Of a stretch of DNA of 64,000 bases, positions 1-11,680 are shown one piece after another (position 1 is the stretch's first letter; each line of letters begins with the position of its first letter). The notes under the pieces were generated by a model. The model did not search any database. It was not told the origin of the DNA and worked only from the letters and a program-made list of their open reading frames with translations. The DNA is from Sipunculus nudus (taxonomy: Eukaryota; Annelida; Sipuncula; Golfingiida; Sipunculidae). The position numbers and the translations under genes are program-made. The stretch lies in assembly GCA_026874595.1 (NCBI GenBank), contig CM049317.1, forward strand, positions 54,085,618-54,149,617. Reading direction: 5' to 3'.

Positions 1-90
1 AGATGCATAACGACAGGGATGTATTTGTAGGATTTCGCGGCGAGGTTTGGTTCTTTGTTGACCCGATGGGAAGTAAGTTATATAATAAAT

Positions 91-646
91 GGATTTCAAA
101 AATTGATAAATGTCCAACGGAGAGGGGTTATTACCTCCGCGAATGGGCGGGGTTATGTTTTTGTCGACGTTGGTGTGTCTTTTTGTTTGTTTGCAACATA
201 ACTTAAACACTTTCGAACGGATTATGGTGAAATTTTCAAGAAAGGACAGCAATGAAACAATGAACAATTGGTTGAATTGTTGGGGTGACCTGGAATACAA
301 GCTGGGTCCAGGAATGTTTAAGAAAAAAGCTATTTTCAATGCTATATGGGAAAATGTGCTGACTTGACGGATTTCAAAAATTGATAAATGTCCAACGGAG
401 AGGGGTTATTACCTCCGCGAATGGGCGGGGTTATGTTTTTGTCGACGTTGGTGTGTCTTTTTGTTTGTTTGCAACATAACTTAAACACTTTCGAACGGAT
501 TATGGTGAAATTTTCAAGAAAGGACAGCAATGAAACAATGAACAATTGGTTGAATTGTTGGGGTGACCTGGAATACAAGCTGGGTCCAGGAATGTTTAAG
601 AAAAAAGCTATTTTCAATGCTATATGGGAAAATGTGCTGACTTGAC
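91..646. repeat. Perfect 278-bp tandem duplication, two copies
   Basis: The block 91-368 is repeated immediately as 369-646 with no difference that I can see. The short sequence gga at the copy junctions is a microhomology. Each copy contains the same 85-codon open frame. That frame matches no family I recognise and is open in both copies simply because they are identical. The identity implies a recent duplication, or an assembly artefact. Confidence 0.93.
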
Positions 647-833
647 GGAAGTCTATGCCCTCTGAGTGCTTTGCCCGTTAATACCGCAATGTCTGGTATT
701 TAAAATTATAACGAAAAGTTGTGAGCACTGGTTGTGAATTCTATTTTCTTTATCCAGCCATCCTAGGTTACAGGTAAGCAGCAAGTATGCAGGTGGCTGG
801 CCAGTTCAGGGTCACGGAAATGCCTGACTCTTA

Positions 834-868
834 ATGTGTGTGTGTGTGTGTGTGGGGGGGGGGGAGGG
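834..868. repeat. (GT)n followed by poly-G
   Basis: About ten GT dinucleotides run directly into a run of G. It is a simple-sequence tract in non-coding DNA. Confidence 0.9.
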
Positions 869-976
869 GACAAACAATATGTTCCTCCTCACCTGTTGTG
901 CTGACAGCCCTGGATATGTAAAGTTTGCGTTTGCATTGTGCGCCAGCAGATTTTTTTCGGTTCGAAGTTTTTGCAG

Positions 977-2929
977 GCTTTGCCGATACAGCTACAATAC
1001 TTTGGGTGGACCTGGGTAGTATTTCTCTAGTTGGACAACTTAAAGGTACTTTAAAGCAAAGAAGCTTGCATGTTATCTCTGAATTGCTTTTTTTTGTGCC
1101 CCATGTCTGTATTACAAAGGCTTTTCACTTTTTTTTATTTCGGAATCAACACAAGCACGGTCCGAGAAAGGTTACTTATTTAAGTAAAAAAGGTCCATTG
1201 TCACCAGATTTCTCCTTTCACTGTGATAGTTGGTAATGCATTCGCGGAAAAACGTGGCATCAACCCCGTTTTCTTTGTGCCGATTATAATACCAAAAAGT
1301 ATCGCACCAAGATGCAGACTTTAACATTTCGAGCATTGGCCCGAGATACATATAGCACAATCTGCACAACTTCCTGCACTTTGGTCACAGCCCAGACGTT
1401 TAAGACCTCCCTATACCCTCTACACTTAAGACATAGCCCTTTGTAACCTGACTGAGACACACCTGGAGGGAACATAATGGTAACAGTGAGCTAACTTACG
1501 GCCATCTGCCAGGAGTTCTGTCACTTGCCATTATTGAAAGGATCCACGGAGGTGATGTATAATTCGTAGTCCTGCTCAGGACACTTCAACTGAATTGAGA
1601 CAGCAGTTGTGCCACCTTTTCATAAGTTGTACCAATTTTCCACCTTTCGATTATATTTGTTGCTACCGATTAGCAATCATTTTGCAGAAATCTTGCAGAG
1701 AGAGTATTGTATTTGTCTATTGTTGGGGTTGGTGTTGCCTGGTGGTTGCCTTTCCTCAGTCAGAGATACAGAATTAAAACGTCTCTGAATTTCTCAGCAT
1801 CGCTTCCCTTTTCTCGGATGACTCAGATACTGAAATGTATGGAGTTTTACTAGAAGTGCAGATCACCTGTATAGATAATACAGAGTAATGTTGATGTCGA
1901 GCTTGGTACTGTTATGGTGGTTGATGCCTGGTGGTTGCCTTTCCTCTAGTAGAGCCGCAGACGTAACACGTCTCTGGATTTCTCAGACATGGATCCAAAA
2001 TTCTGAAATGACTGGGACACTGAAGTGTATTGATTGTAATGAGTATTGATGACGAGCATTGCACTTTTGGATGAAACATGTCTCCCTTTTCAACCACGCT
2101 AGGTATCTTCGGCTCGTGAAAGTAAAAGGTTAAATTATTATACATGATAAGACATCATGTGACAAATACTTTGGCCCTTGTGTATCATTTCTTATTTCAT
2201 TTCAGATAATCGAAACAAATCCTTTGTAAAGGTGGGCTCAAATAAAATTACACTTGTTGTTTATAAATACAGACACCAAACCTCATATCTCAAGACGTTT
2301 TGTTTTTCCAACGTAGATTTGGAAAATAGCGATTTTCTTTACTGAACCATTAATGTTTTGTTGAACTAGTCCTTACTTCCTGAATCATAAGAAAAAAATA
2401 TTACCTTAACCTCAATTCTGTTTCAATAGGTAAGGCAGATATGAAGACTGTATTTTGGGGGAAACAGAAAGAGAGAGTAAATGTCAGTTGTGCTGTTTTG
2501 AATCGTCAGAGCGGGATGTGGAACCCATCAAGTTGTGATGCTCATCATCTATTTATATGTCAGTTTTGTAAGTACTTTCTTGTCTTGCCATGTCACCCAG
2601 AAGTAACTTTTATTAATACAGGTAATACAATTATTTTGCTGTTTCACTCTTCTTAGTATTCGACTACTCATGTTACCAACCGGATGTAGGGAGCTCGTTT
2701 CTATGCGAAAAACAGAGGGTTATATTAGCTCGTCACGTCTTTATTAGTCGGCTTGGGTGTACCTGTGTTAAAGGAGTAATTTATATACGTATAATTCTAT
2801 AATGAATGACACGCGTGGATCCGCTCCCGATAATATTTCGATATCACATTTTCATTTTTTTTTTTAGACAAGACTCCTCTTGTAACTACATCAGCAGGTC
2901 CTGGACACTCCTTTGGTTGGTTCACGTAG
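977..2929 (+). CDS. Partial C-type lectin gene, C-terminal exons
   Basis: Three candidate exons: 977-1045, 2430-2567 and 2868-2929. The middle one is the firm part. It encodes the end of a C-type lectin domain, with SCAVLNRQSGMW, SSCD and LFICQF in the usual spacing, which supplies the last conserved cysteines. It has an acceptor at 2428-2429 and a perfect gtaagt donor at 2568. Exon 977-1045 (acceptor after a T-rich tract, donor gtactt) reads ILWVDLGS and could be the preceding strand of the domain. Exon 2868-2929, after a long poly-T acceptor, gives a Thr/Pro/Gly-rich tail and stop TAG. All junctions are phase 1, the rule for the other lectin genes here. The signal peptide and first half of the domain are not found and may lie left of the window; a possible exon ends at base 72 before gtaagt. 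It may be a pseudogene. Confidence 0.5.
1725..2075. repeat. Degenerate direct repeat, about 180-bp unit
   Basis: The segment around 1735-1890 and the segment around 1915-2065 share the order: CTGGTGGTTGCCTTTCCTC, a run ending CGTCTCTGRATTTCTCAG, a tract around GACTSRGAYACTGAARTGTAT, and a final TGATGNCGAGC. The copies have drifted by substitutions and small gaps. They lie in the putative intron before the 2430 lectin exon. No coding function is apparent. Confidence 0.7.
2430..2567 (+). CDS. C-type lectin domain, C-terminal exon
   Basis: This 138-nt exon has phase 1 at both ends. It encodes 45 full codons ending in the FIC core strand of a C-type lectin fold, with three cysteines at family spacing. 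No EPN or QPD sugar-binding triplet is present in this part. Confidence 0.72.
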
Positions 2930-3729
2930 TTTTCTCATTAACATCCCTCTTTAAGCACCAATCCATACTTTCCATATGTTTCCTTTATCAAAATTAGTGA
3001 CATGTATAACACCAAACTCGTATAACTTTATGTTCCCGGGGAAAAATATCGTGTATTTGCTCTGTTTGACCTACTATTGTTGGGCTCTGACACCAGAAGA
3101 CGCATATAATGTATGGTGAAATGAAGTATGCTCTGACAAAGTGCTTTAGCGAAAATGCCCAGCATTTTGTCATCGGCTGATGACAGAAAAATATATTTCA
3201 GGGTCAACACGCTGTATCAGCTGACCAGTCAGTCAGTCACCGAACAATTACAAATTGTGCTACAGGTGCATAATGAAGGTCAAACGCTGTGCAAATAACT
3301 GTCCGCATACGGTTACTTAAACAGGCTTACGTTTATAATGATCCATTGTTTTATTTGCAAAATATTTCCAGTAAAAATTATATCGCTAAAATATAACTTT
3401 CTCATTTCACTTAACAAGATTCAACCTGTGAGCAACAGGCTTCCAATAGATCGTACCTTAGGAACATTTACCTGTGGATGCCGGCATCGGGAATCCTTCA
3501 GGTTCTCTCGATAGCTGTGATTTTCCACTGTTCTGCTCGAACCAGACGTACGTACTCATATTTTGAAAGCACTTGACATTTAACAAATGCTTTTATCGAG
3601 TCATCTTTGTTGTGTATTTGCTTCATAGGCCTTGCTAAAATTCATGTGGCAGATTCCTGTAATAAAAGGAATACATCATTTCTGACGAGTGTTCCCTTTC
3701 CTGGTGAGTTCTAATTCTTTTTGTTTCAG

Positions 3730-3792
3730 AGAAAATCTCAGATGCCATGCGAGGCACGCGACATCCAGAGAATACCATGAGTAATCTTCTAG
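3730..3792 (+). CDS. Candidate 63-nt phase-1 linker exon
   Basis: The segment is bounded by a strong acceptor (tttttgtttcag) and a gtacgt donor. It has phase 1 on both sides and is open for 20 codons in that phase, with no recognisable domain. It could continue the upstream lectin gene if exon 2868 splices at 2915 rather than reading to its stop. Joining directly from 2567 would create a stop codon. Confidence 0.28.
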
Positions 3793-6700
3793 GTACGTCA
3801 TTATTTACGTTAATCAACCTGACGCCAGTAGAAGAAGACACAGATGAAACTCTTCTGTAACTGGAATGATGCACGACAGAGTGCATACCGCGACCACCGC
3901 AAAACGCTCCTAATGCATCCGCTACTTTTTTTCAAATCAACAAAACAGTTTCCTTCTGGCTTCTTTTCTTCCCATATGAACCCCTCACACATTTTCGAAG
4001 GGCCGCCTTTCCTGTCACGCCATCGTGAGTGAACATGTGGAAAGTGCTGCCACCTCAAGAGGTTTTAGTGAACGATGTCGAGGACAGGTAGTATTTGTTT
4101 GAACAGCTTTGGTTAACAGATACCATAATGAACACTTCATGTTAAATGAACTTGGCTTCCAACATATGTATCGAAATTGTCTGTCGAACTAAAATGAAGC
4201 TATGTTGATCGCATTTATCACTGTAACTTATGTTTAAGGCGAAAAGGTTATAATATCACACAATTACTTGGCGTTTATAAATCATAAGGCAATGAAAAGA
4301 AAAATAAAGGCCCAGGTAGGCAGTCGACGTTTAGACAAAAGATGCATTTAGTTAAAGGTGCAAGATAAGAGAAACACGCATTTTATCTTTAAACCTTTCA
4401 ATTGATTACATCAGAAATAAACAATATGTTACCATGGCTACCGTGTTATGCATCATTACAATGATAAGTGATTTAACAATTATGTTAAACGTATCTAAAA
4501 TGTACAAATGCAAATGTAAATACAAATACAAATTGAAACACACATATATTTTGTGTAGACATGTGGCCCCACTGCTGGAGATATCTTTGAGAACCCCGGG
4601 TAGTGTGCTGCATTTAACTTTAAAGCTTTGCTTATTTATAACAATAATAATATCAAACTAGAAATCTGCATTCTTAGGAATATAGGCCTACGCCATTCAC
4701 TTATTCGGCCCATATCCAGGTCCATTCATGCATAAGTGACTTTAGAGTGGTGACTATTCCTTGATGAAGTTCCGGAACACGTGTAGGATCCATAACAAAA
4801 TTTAATAGATTATTTATTGGCCGATTCCTGAAATGCTGTGAAAATGTCATGAGATTCCATTCGGGATTTATGTTTGGAACAAACATGCAAAGCAACACGC
4901 GCAAACGGGAATGAACGCGTATCCACCTGGCGGAGTTAATAACAAAAATTGTCCAATCAATTACACATCAGTTAATTTTTTTTGTAGCTGAGCGTTCTTT
5001 TTTTACCGATCTGACAAAACTCAGTTTAACAAGTTCTCATTATATTTTAACTGACTTTTTATTAATTAAGTCTGCTGTCACTCGTAACGCTAAGTATATT
5101 TGCAAATGTAGTGCAAACTGATTGCCGGGATATTGGATATATATTTCTATTTCAAATTCCAAGAATTAGAAAACCCTTTGGGTTTCTTAAAGAAATGGCT
5201 CAGCCAGTAAAGCATGCTGTTTGTCGAGTGGCTGGGTATATATATCAAACCCGTAATCTCGGGGAGTTCGTGTGTTTTGGTATCCGAATAAACAAGGCAC
5301 CGGATCTGTGATATCGTTCCTGTTTAAAGGGCATATGTTCTGCTGTACATGCATAAATGCAGGGTATGTCTGATATTAAGGCCAAAACGGTAAAAAGATA
5401 AGTAAAACAAATACAAGGCATGGAGTATTTAAAACACATAATAATGGAGGCTCTGTGATGCTTAGTTGATTGACTGAACACCCTGGTTTCTCAGCATGTG
5501 GTTTAATGAAACAAGGTCGAACATAGTCAGTACGTTAGACTGATTGACTAATTTACACTCATCACCGTATGACAAGTGATGATGTAGCGTTATTGCTGAG
5601 TCTATATAAACTCAACTTACTTATTTTTTAGACTATAGCTAGTGGATATATAGTTATTATCATGTAACAGGGGTATAGCCAAGGGGGGAGGGAACTGAGG
5701 GGGCCAAGGGCCCCTACGCCAACACCCACACACACGCTCCGTTTTCCCGGAATTCACTTAGTCTAATAATGATTAATTTTTTTTCTAACACAATCATGAA
5801 ATTTCTGTCAATGGTATCCACAGATTTGGGAACAATTTCAATATAAAGCATTACAGAAATATAAAGCACATACACGTATTGAAACACACAAATCATCAAG
5901 TAATTGTCTCAGATCGTTTTCAGTTCAACACACGAGATCTTAAAATTATGTAAGTGTTCACCTCAGCCGTAGGTATGATTGATAAACCGTACACAAATGT
6001 TATCAAAACATTAAGGCGGCAAGGCCTCGAGTCGAGCGACAGAGCCATCGCGCTTGGCGAGTAAGAGCCTTGTCGTATTACGTTACTGGTCATCAAGGCC
6101 TAGTCACGATTGACGAGCCGTGTACAACTGTTATCCAGACATCCAAAAATTGACTGAAAAATCAGTCCAATTATTTAAGTCCAATTTTAAGACAATCTAA
6201 ACGATTAATGATTTCTCCTTTGCACTTTGCTGGTCTATGGTCATTTAAACAGAGACTGACAAACGATCATGCTTTTTGATCAAGATATATCAGGCAGCAT
6301 TTTCATCAACTGTGGTCTTAATGTTCATCTCAGAAATAATAGCTTTATTTCAGGCCTCTGACATTAGAGTCTACGACCAGCCGACATCATGGCGTCAGGT
6401 TGGGCTTACAAGCCCAGGATAAATACATACACAGATGTGTATCCATGGTTTAAGAAATAATAGGTGATGGGATTGTTAAACTATTAATATTTATGGAGTA
6501 GAAGAATGTGGTCCATGGCGATATTTAATTAAATGCCATGTGTCCGTTAAAACTAGCGATGTGTTTAATTAGCGATTTCCTATCAAATATAATGCGAAAC
6601 CCGATTAAAACTTGCATGCAGCAAATAAAGGCACCACTTGATTCCGGTTAGATTTAAATTTAAGAAATTAAAAGACATTCTTATATAATTTGGGTGTGGT

Positions 6701-7602
6701 TCAAGACCAGCGTTATTCCGCAATTCCCGGTACACGTAAGTCCCGTTGCCACCAAAATGTCTCGCCAGATAAATTCTCCTCTGGACATCGTCTTTTACTT
6801 CTTTCGTGTCACATACCCTTATCGAACTGTCACAAGTTTATTTCTCCAAGTTTCTCGAAACCGATCATAGGGGCTGCAATTTTTTTGTAAACACACCTAA
6901 ACATTATGTTTATTCTGCTATTTTTTCCTAATTCTACTTTCTCCAGACGTTAACACTTTCGGTGTACCGGTATATACAATGGATTACCAGTAATTAAACT
7001 GGCAACGCGAAATCTACCATGATAAATAAAATAAATCAATATACTTTATTTCCTTGTGAATGAGAGTGAGGGAAAATCGGTCAGTGATTGTCTCCATGAT
7101 TAATGGGAAAGTAAGATGTAAAATATTCAAACGAAACAAACTTATTTTCAAGAATTTTTATGCAAGCCACTTTGAATAGAGTTATTGTAAGAGAGGGCAT
7201 GGGTCAAGTCCCACTAATATGCATGTATTAAACAGAGAAGTATGTAGTGTGAATCATACATAGATGGGGATTTCTACAATACAGGGCAAGTAGCATTTTT
7301 AAAAACAACAACAATTGTTTCCCAGAAGATGTACTAAAGTCAACAAAGATAAATAGATCTTACAACATTGAATGGCTTCTTTTCACGACACACTTAAAAT
7401 TAATTACAGGATCTACTTGCGGTTATAGATTATCAAACCACTCAGAACTATTAGTTTCGAAAGCTAGGTAACCCTAGATTAGAACCTCTCCGATCGAGTT
7501 TACCAGGAACACGTACCGTTGTTTAGTGTTATAAAGATTTCGGCTATCTGCCTCTGAGCATTGGTAAGAATACAACTCGGGATTTTACTCTCCATATTCC
7601 AA

Positions 7603-7605
<3 letters not shown>

Positions 7606-7649
<44 letters not shown>
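7606..7649. repeat. (TA)n microsatellite
   Basis: About 22 uninterrupted TA units. The only open frames here read as alternating Tyr-Ile and are not genes. Confidence 0.97.
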
Positions 7650-7652
<3 letters not shown>

Positions 7653-8062
7653 GATTGACAAGGTATACACATAAATGTCGATTCACTGACGGTTGAAATC
7701 GACTTTTCTGAGTATACCATTTCCATCTATATCCAATGAACCAAAATGGCTATTCATACCTATCTATATTGTAAAACCTCGCCTAATAGCCTTCTTAGTT
7801 TAACGACAAATTTTATCACGGGCCAAATACTTTTTTTTTTTTTGCTCTTTGTCGGACCTCGGGATATCCGTTGATGGTCGTAATTACGAAATTCTCTGTT
7901 TATGTAAACAATGTGCCATATTATGACAGGCATCTAAATACTTAGAAACACTGCATCAAATGTGCTAAACTTCTTTCGAATTGTATTTTTTTACTGGAAA
8001 ATGATGAAGTGAAAAAAATATTAGATATTTGATTGTGTAGTTTCCCTTAAATTTGGACATGG

Positions 8063-8310
8063 TCATACCGGTAACACTCCCTTCTCACACAGGGATCCTT
8101 TTTTGAAGTTGTGTCCAGTCGTATCGAACCATCCGTAATTTTCAGTTGAAAATGCCAGGTTGTGTTGTTCAGAGCGAGTATTGGATGGTTGACCCAACAG
8201 CCACTGAGTAAAGGCGAATTTCTGACCTGTAGCTTCCCATATCCAATCACCTTCATTTTCTTTATCCGTTCCTGACGTCCAGTATCCACCCCAGTCAAGT
8301 ATGATACCTC
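8063..8310 (-). CDS. Lectin gene exon 4, second half of lectin domain and stop
   Basis: Acceptor aaaatatag precedes 8310. The reading frame gives GYWTSGTD, WIWEATGQKF, GQPSN, YGWFD and SLCEK, then a TGA at 8063-8065. A longer frame overlaps on the same strand but has no domain. The acceptor is only 14 bases from a (TA)n tract that abuts the Penelope-like element, so its normal pyrimidine tract is missing. Confidence 0.85.
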
Positions 8311-8321
8311 CTATATTTTAA

Positions 8322-8373
<52 letters not shown>

Positions 8374-11300
8374 GTAGTAGTTGTACTACTCACTTGGTCT
8401 TACAGCTGTTTCACTGTCTCCAGTTGATCACAGACTGAAGTGTAGTAGGTACATCTATTGTGGTTTTTCAGGTGCGCAGTCAGGCATGGCGTGTCCGGGT
8501 CTTCGAGGCTTGTACACAGAGACGTGTGGCGGGCACCCCCACACAACTCTGCGTGCTTTTCTCAAGTTATTCTGTTAAGCATGAAGTTTTTACGATGTAG
8601 ACATTTAGCCCCAATGTCATTTCTTTTGTTGATGTTGTTGGGGCTGGTGCTGTTTTTCAATATTTCTAGTTTTTCTGACAGACATAAGTCACAGCATTTA
8701 TCACCTGGTTGGTAGGTTTTGCACTGTTTGATTATTTGCCATTTAATTTTTGGTTTAGGGTTCATTTTTTTGTCCCAGACGTATTGGGACAGGGTTGTGG
8801 CGTTCTTTTTAGATTGAGTTCTGAAAGAGTGAGTATGTTGGGTAAATCTGGTTTTAAATTTTCCTTGTGTCATGCCGACGTAGTTGATTTGGGTGTTTTC
8901 GACCGTGGCTTTGTAGATGACACCTTCCGTGCAACATTTTCCGGGGATGGGACAGTTGGTTTTGTCCTTGCAGTTGCATTTATCTGTCTGATCTTGTGGA
9001 GTGGTTTGGTCATTTAACACTTTACGGTTGTGGGATGATATTATGGAGTCAATATTAGGACAGCAGCTGTAACTGATTTTAACTGTTTTTCTGTTGATGA
9101 TGGGATTTAGGATGTGGTTTTTGGGGAAGTGTTTATCAATTAGTTTTAGGAAGTTCTTACCGATATTGGTTTTGAGTGCCATGTTATATGGTGGGTTGTA
9201 CCATGTTACGTTTCTACTTCTATTCTTTTTTCTCCTAGTAGTGCCTTCAGCGTTTGGTTGAAATTTAAGTAGGAAAATGCCAATATCTAAATTCGAATTC
9301 GAGGAATCTCTAAAAAATGGGCCAATTCCAAACAAAGACGGATTCTTAAGGGATTTATTGTCGAAAACTGAAGACTTCATCCAAAGGCTAAGATGGAAAA
9401 TTTTTTTCTACTTAAGAAATGATACAAACAAAGACACTAAGGAAACGTTCGGATTCAAAACAGCCCGTAATGCTCCCCAAATTCCCGAACTAACACCTTT
9501 TGAATATGATCTTACAAGTATGATTGCCAACCTCGAGTTTTCAGACCGCAAAAACTACTTTCAACATAAACTTTCTAAAAATATCAATAAAATAAAAAAA
9601 TCTCCACATGTGATCATTAAAGCAGATAAAACTCATAACATCTATGAAATGGACAAGGATACGTACAAGCTACTTATGAGTAATAATGTGACTGCTATTT
9701 ACAAGAAAGACACAAATGAAACCCTCAAAAACATAAACCTGGAAGCATCCTCTATTACAGACAGCTTGGAATTAAGTGATAGGGTTGAAGAAATGGCTCT
9801 GAAAAACGCGTACATTACCGTAAAGGACCGCAAGCCCCAATTCCCCAATGAGATAAAATGTAGACTCATCAATCCAACGAAATCCAACATCGGATCTATC
9901 AGCAAGCAGAAATTAAACAAGATTATTGATAAAATAAAAAACAAACTCCATCTCAAACTATTGAAAAATACAGGCGAAACATTTGAATGGTTCAATAGTA
10001 TACCCAACAAAACAAGAAAGTCCTTTATCCAATTGGACATAGTCGACTACTACCCATCCATATCCCAGAAACTGTTTGAGGAAGTGATTGAATTTGCATC
10101 CAAATTCACCTCCATCAATGATCTGGACAAGAAGATCCTCCACAACGCCAGAAAATCTATCCTCTACCACAACAAAGAAATATGGTCAAAGAATACAGGC
10201 TTATTCGATATCACCATGGGCGCCTTCGATGGTGCACAAATCACCGACTTGGTGGGCCTATACATCTTACATAAACTCAGAGAAAAGGCCCCCCAAATAG
10301 ACTTTGGACTATATCGTGATGATGGTTTGGGAGTCCATAAGCGCATACCTCCCTCAGAAATGGAGAGAACCAAAAAGAGGCTACATAAATTGTTTTCTGA
10401 CATGGGCCTCAAAATTACATTGGACACTAACCTTGCTGCAGTTGATTTCTTAGACATCTCAATGAACCTCCACGAAAGCAACTACCAGCCGTACAGGAAA
10501 CCTAATGATACCCCCCTATATGTTCACAAATTGTCTAACCACTTCCTAATGTGATAAAAAACCTTCCCAAGGCCATCAACAAAAGACTCTCTGAAATATC
10601 ATCTGATGAAACTCTATTTGACCAAAATAAGTATGAATATGAGCAAGCTCTCAAAAAAAGTGGACATAGCAGCCTACTTAAATTTCAACCAAACGCTGAA
10701 GGTACTACTAGGAGAAAAAAGAATAGAAGTAGAAACGTAACATGGTACAACCCACCATATAACATGGCACTCAAAACCAATATCGGTAAGAACTTCCTAA
10801 AACTAATTGATAAACACTTCCCCAAAAACCACATCCTAAATCCCATCATCAACAGAAAAACAGTTAAAATCAGTTACAACTGCTGTCCTAATATTGACTC
10901 CATAATATCATCCCACAACCGTAAAGTGTTAAATGACCAAACCACTCCACAAGATCAGACAGATAAATGCAACTGCAAGGACAAAACCAACTGTCCCATC
11001 CCCGGAAAATGTTGCACGGAAGGTGTCATCTACAAAGCCACGGTCGAAAACACCCAAATCAACTACGTCGGCATGACACAAGGAAAATTTAAAACCAGAT
11101 TTACCCAACATACTCACTCTTTCAGAACTCAATCTAAAAAGAACGCCACAACCCTGTCCCAATACGTCTGGGACAAAAAAATGAACCCTAAACCAAAAAT
11201 TAAATGGCAAATAATCAAACAGTGTAAAACCTACCAACCAGGTGATAAATGCTGTGACTTATGTCTGTCAAAACTAGAAATATTGAAAAACAGCACTAGC

Positions 11301-11628
11301 CCCAACAACATCAACAAAAGAAATGACATTGGGGCTAAATGTCTACATCGTAAAAACTTCATGCTTAACAGAATAACTTGAGAAAAGCACGCAGAGTTGT
11401 GTGGGGGTGCCCGCCACACGTCTCTGTGTACAAGCCTCGAAGACCCGGACACGTCATGCCTGACTGCGCACCTGAAAAACCACAATAGATGTACCTACTA
11501 CACTTCAGTCTGTGATCAACTGGAGACAGTGAAACAGCTGTAAGACCAAGTGAGTAGTACAACTACTACCTCTACAATTCCTCGACATATCATGTCTTGA
11601 GGTCTCTTGCTTTCTCCATACAACAATT

Positions 11629-11680
<52 letters not shown>

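Larger units (their letters stand above)
2930..8062. other. Non-coding interval, no confirmed gene
   Basis: Apart from the candidate exon at 3730-3792 I see no supported gene. At 5669-5695 a sequence beginning CAGGGGTATAGCC then G-rich resembles one end of the hAT family seen at 13969 and 21889, but no second end was found. A short segment around 6370-6430 (GGCGTCAGGTT, then GGGCTTACAAGCCCA) recurs in altered form near 21405-21450. The remainder is AT-rich with no long repeat that I can identify. Confidence 0.6.
8369..11574 (+). mobile_element. Penelope-like retroelement with inverted partial copy
   Basis: The element is a plus-strand reverse transcriptase plus GIY-YIG endonuclease unit (9277-11574), preceded head-to-head by an inverted copy of its own 3' third. 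Arm 8369-9273 is the reverse complement of 10673-11574. The arms differ by one 3-bp indel and a few substitutions. A reverse transcriptase fused to a C-terminal GIY-YIG nuclease, with an adjoining partial copy in direct or inverted orientation, is characteristic of Penelope-like elements. I cannot assign the clade. It sits in intron 3 of the minus-strand lectin gene and is flanked by (TA)n on the left and, after 56 bp, on the right. Confidence 0.87.

Noticed and set aside
110-645. Two identical 85-codon frames
   Set aside because: They are one frame duplicated with the 278-bp tandem repeat. Identity here is not evidence of selection.
3844-4032. Frame starting MKLFCNWNDAR as a lectin first half
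   Set aside because: It superficially resembles the WxxA helix of lectin domains, but the following residues lack the conserved cysteine and acidic pattern, and no acceptor fits.
8709-9017. Open frames antisense to the GIY-YIG region (also 10929-11237)
   Set aside because: They are shadows of the endonuclease coding strand, duplicated because the arm is duplicated.
8369-11574. Hammerhead ribozyme in the Penelope-like arms
   Set aside because: Known in some Penelope-like elements. I looked for the CUGANGA and GAAA cores on both strands of the arms and did not see a convincing set. A covariance-model search would decide.
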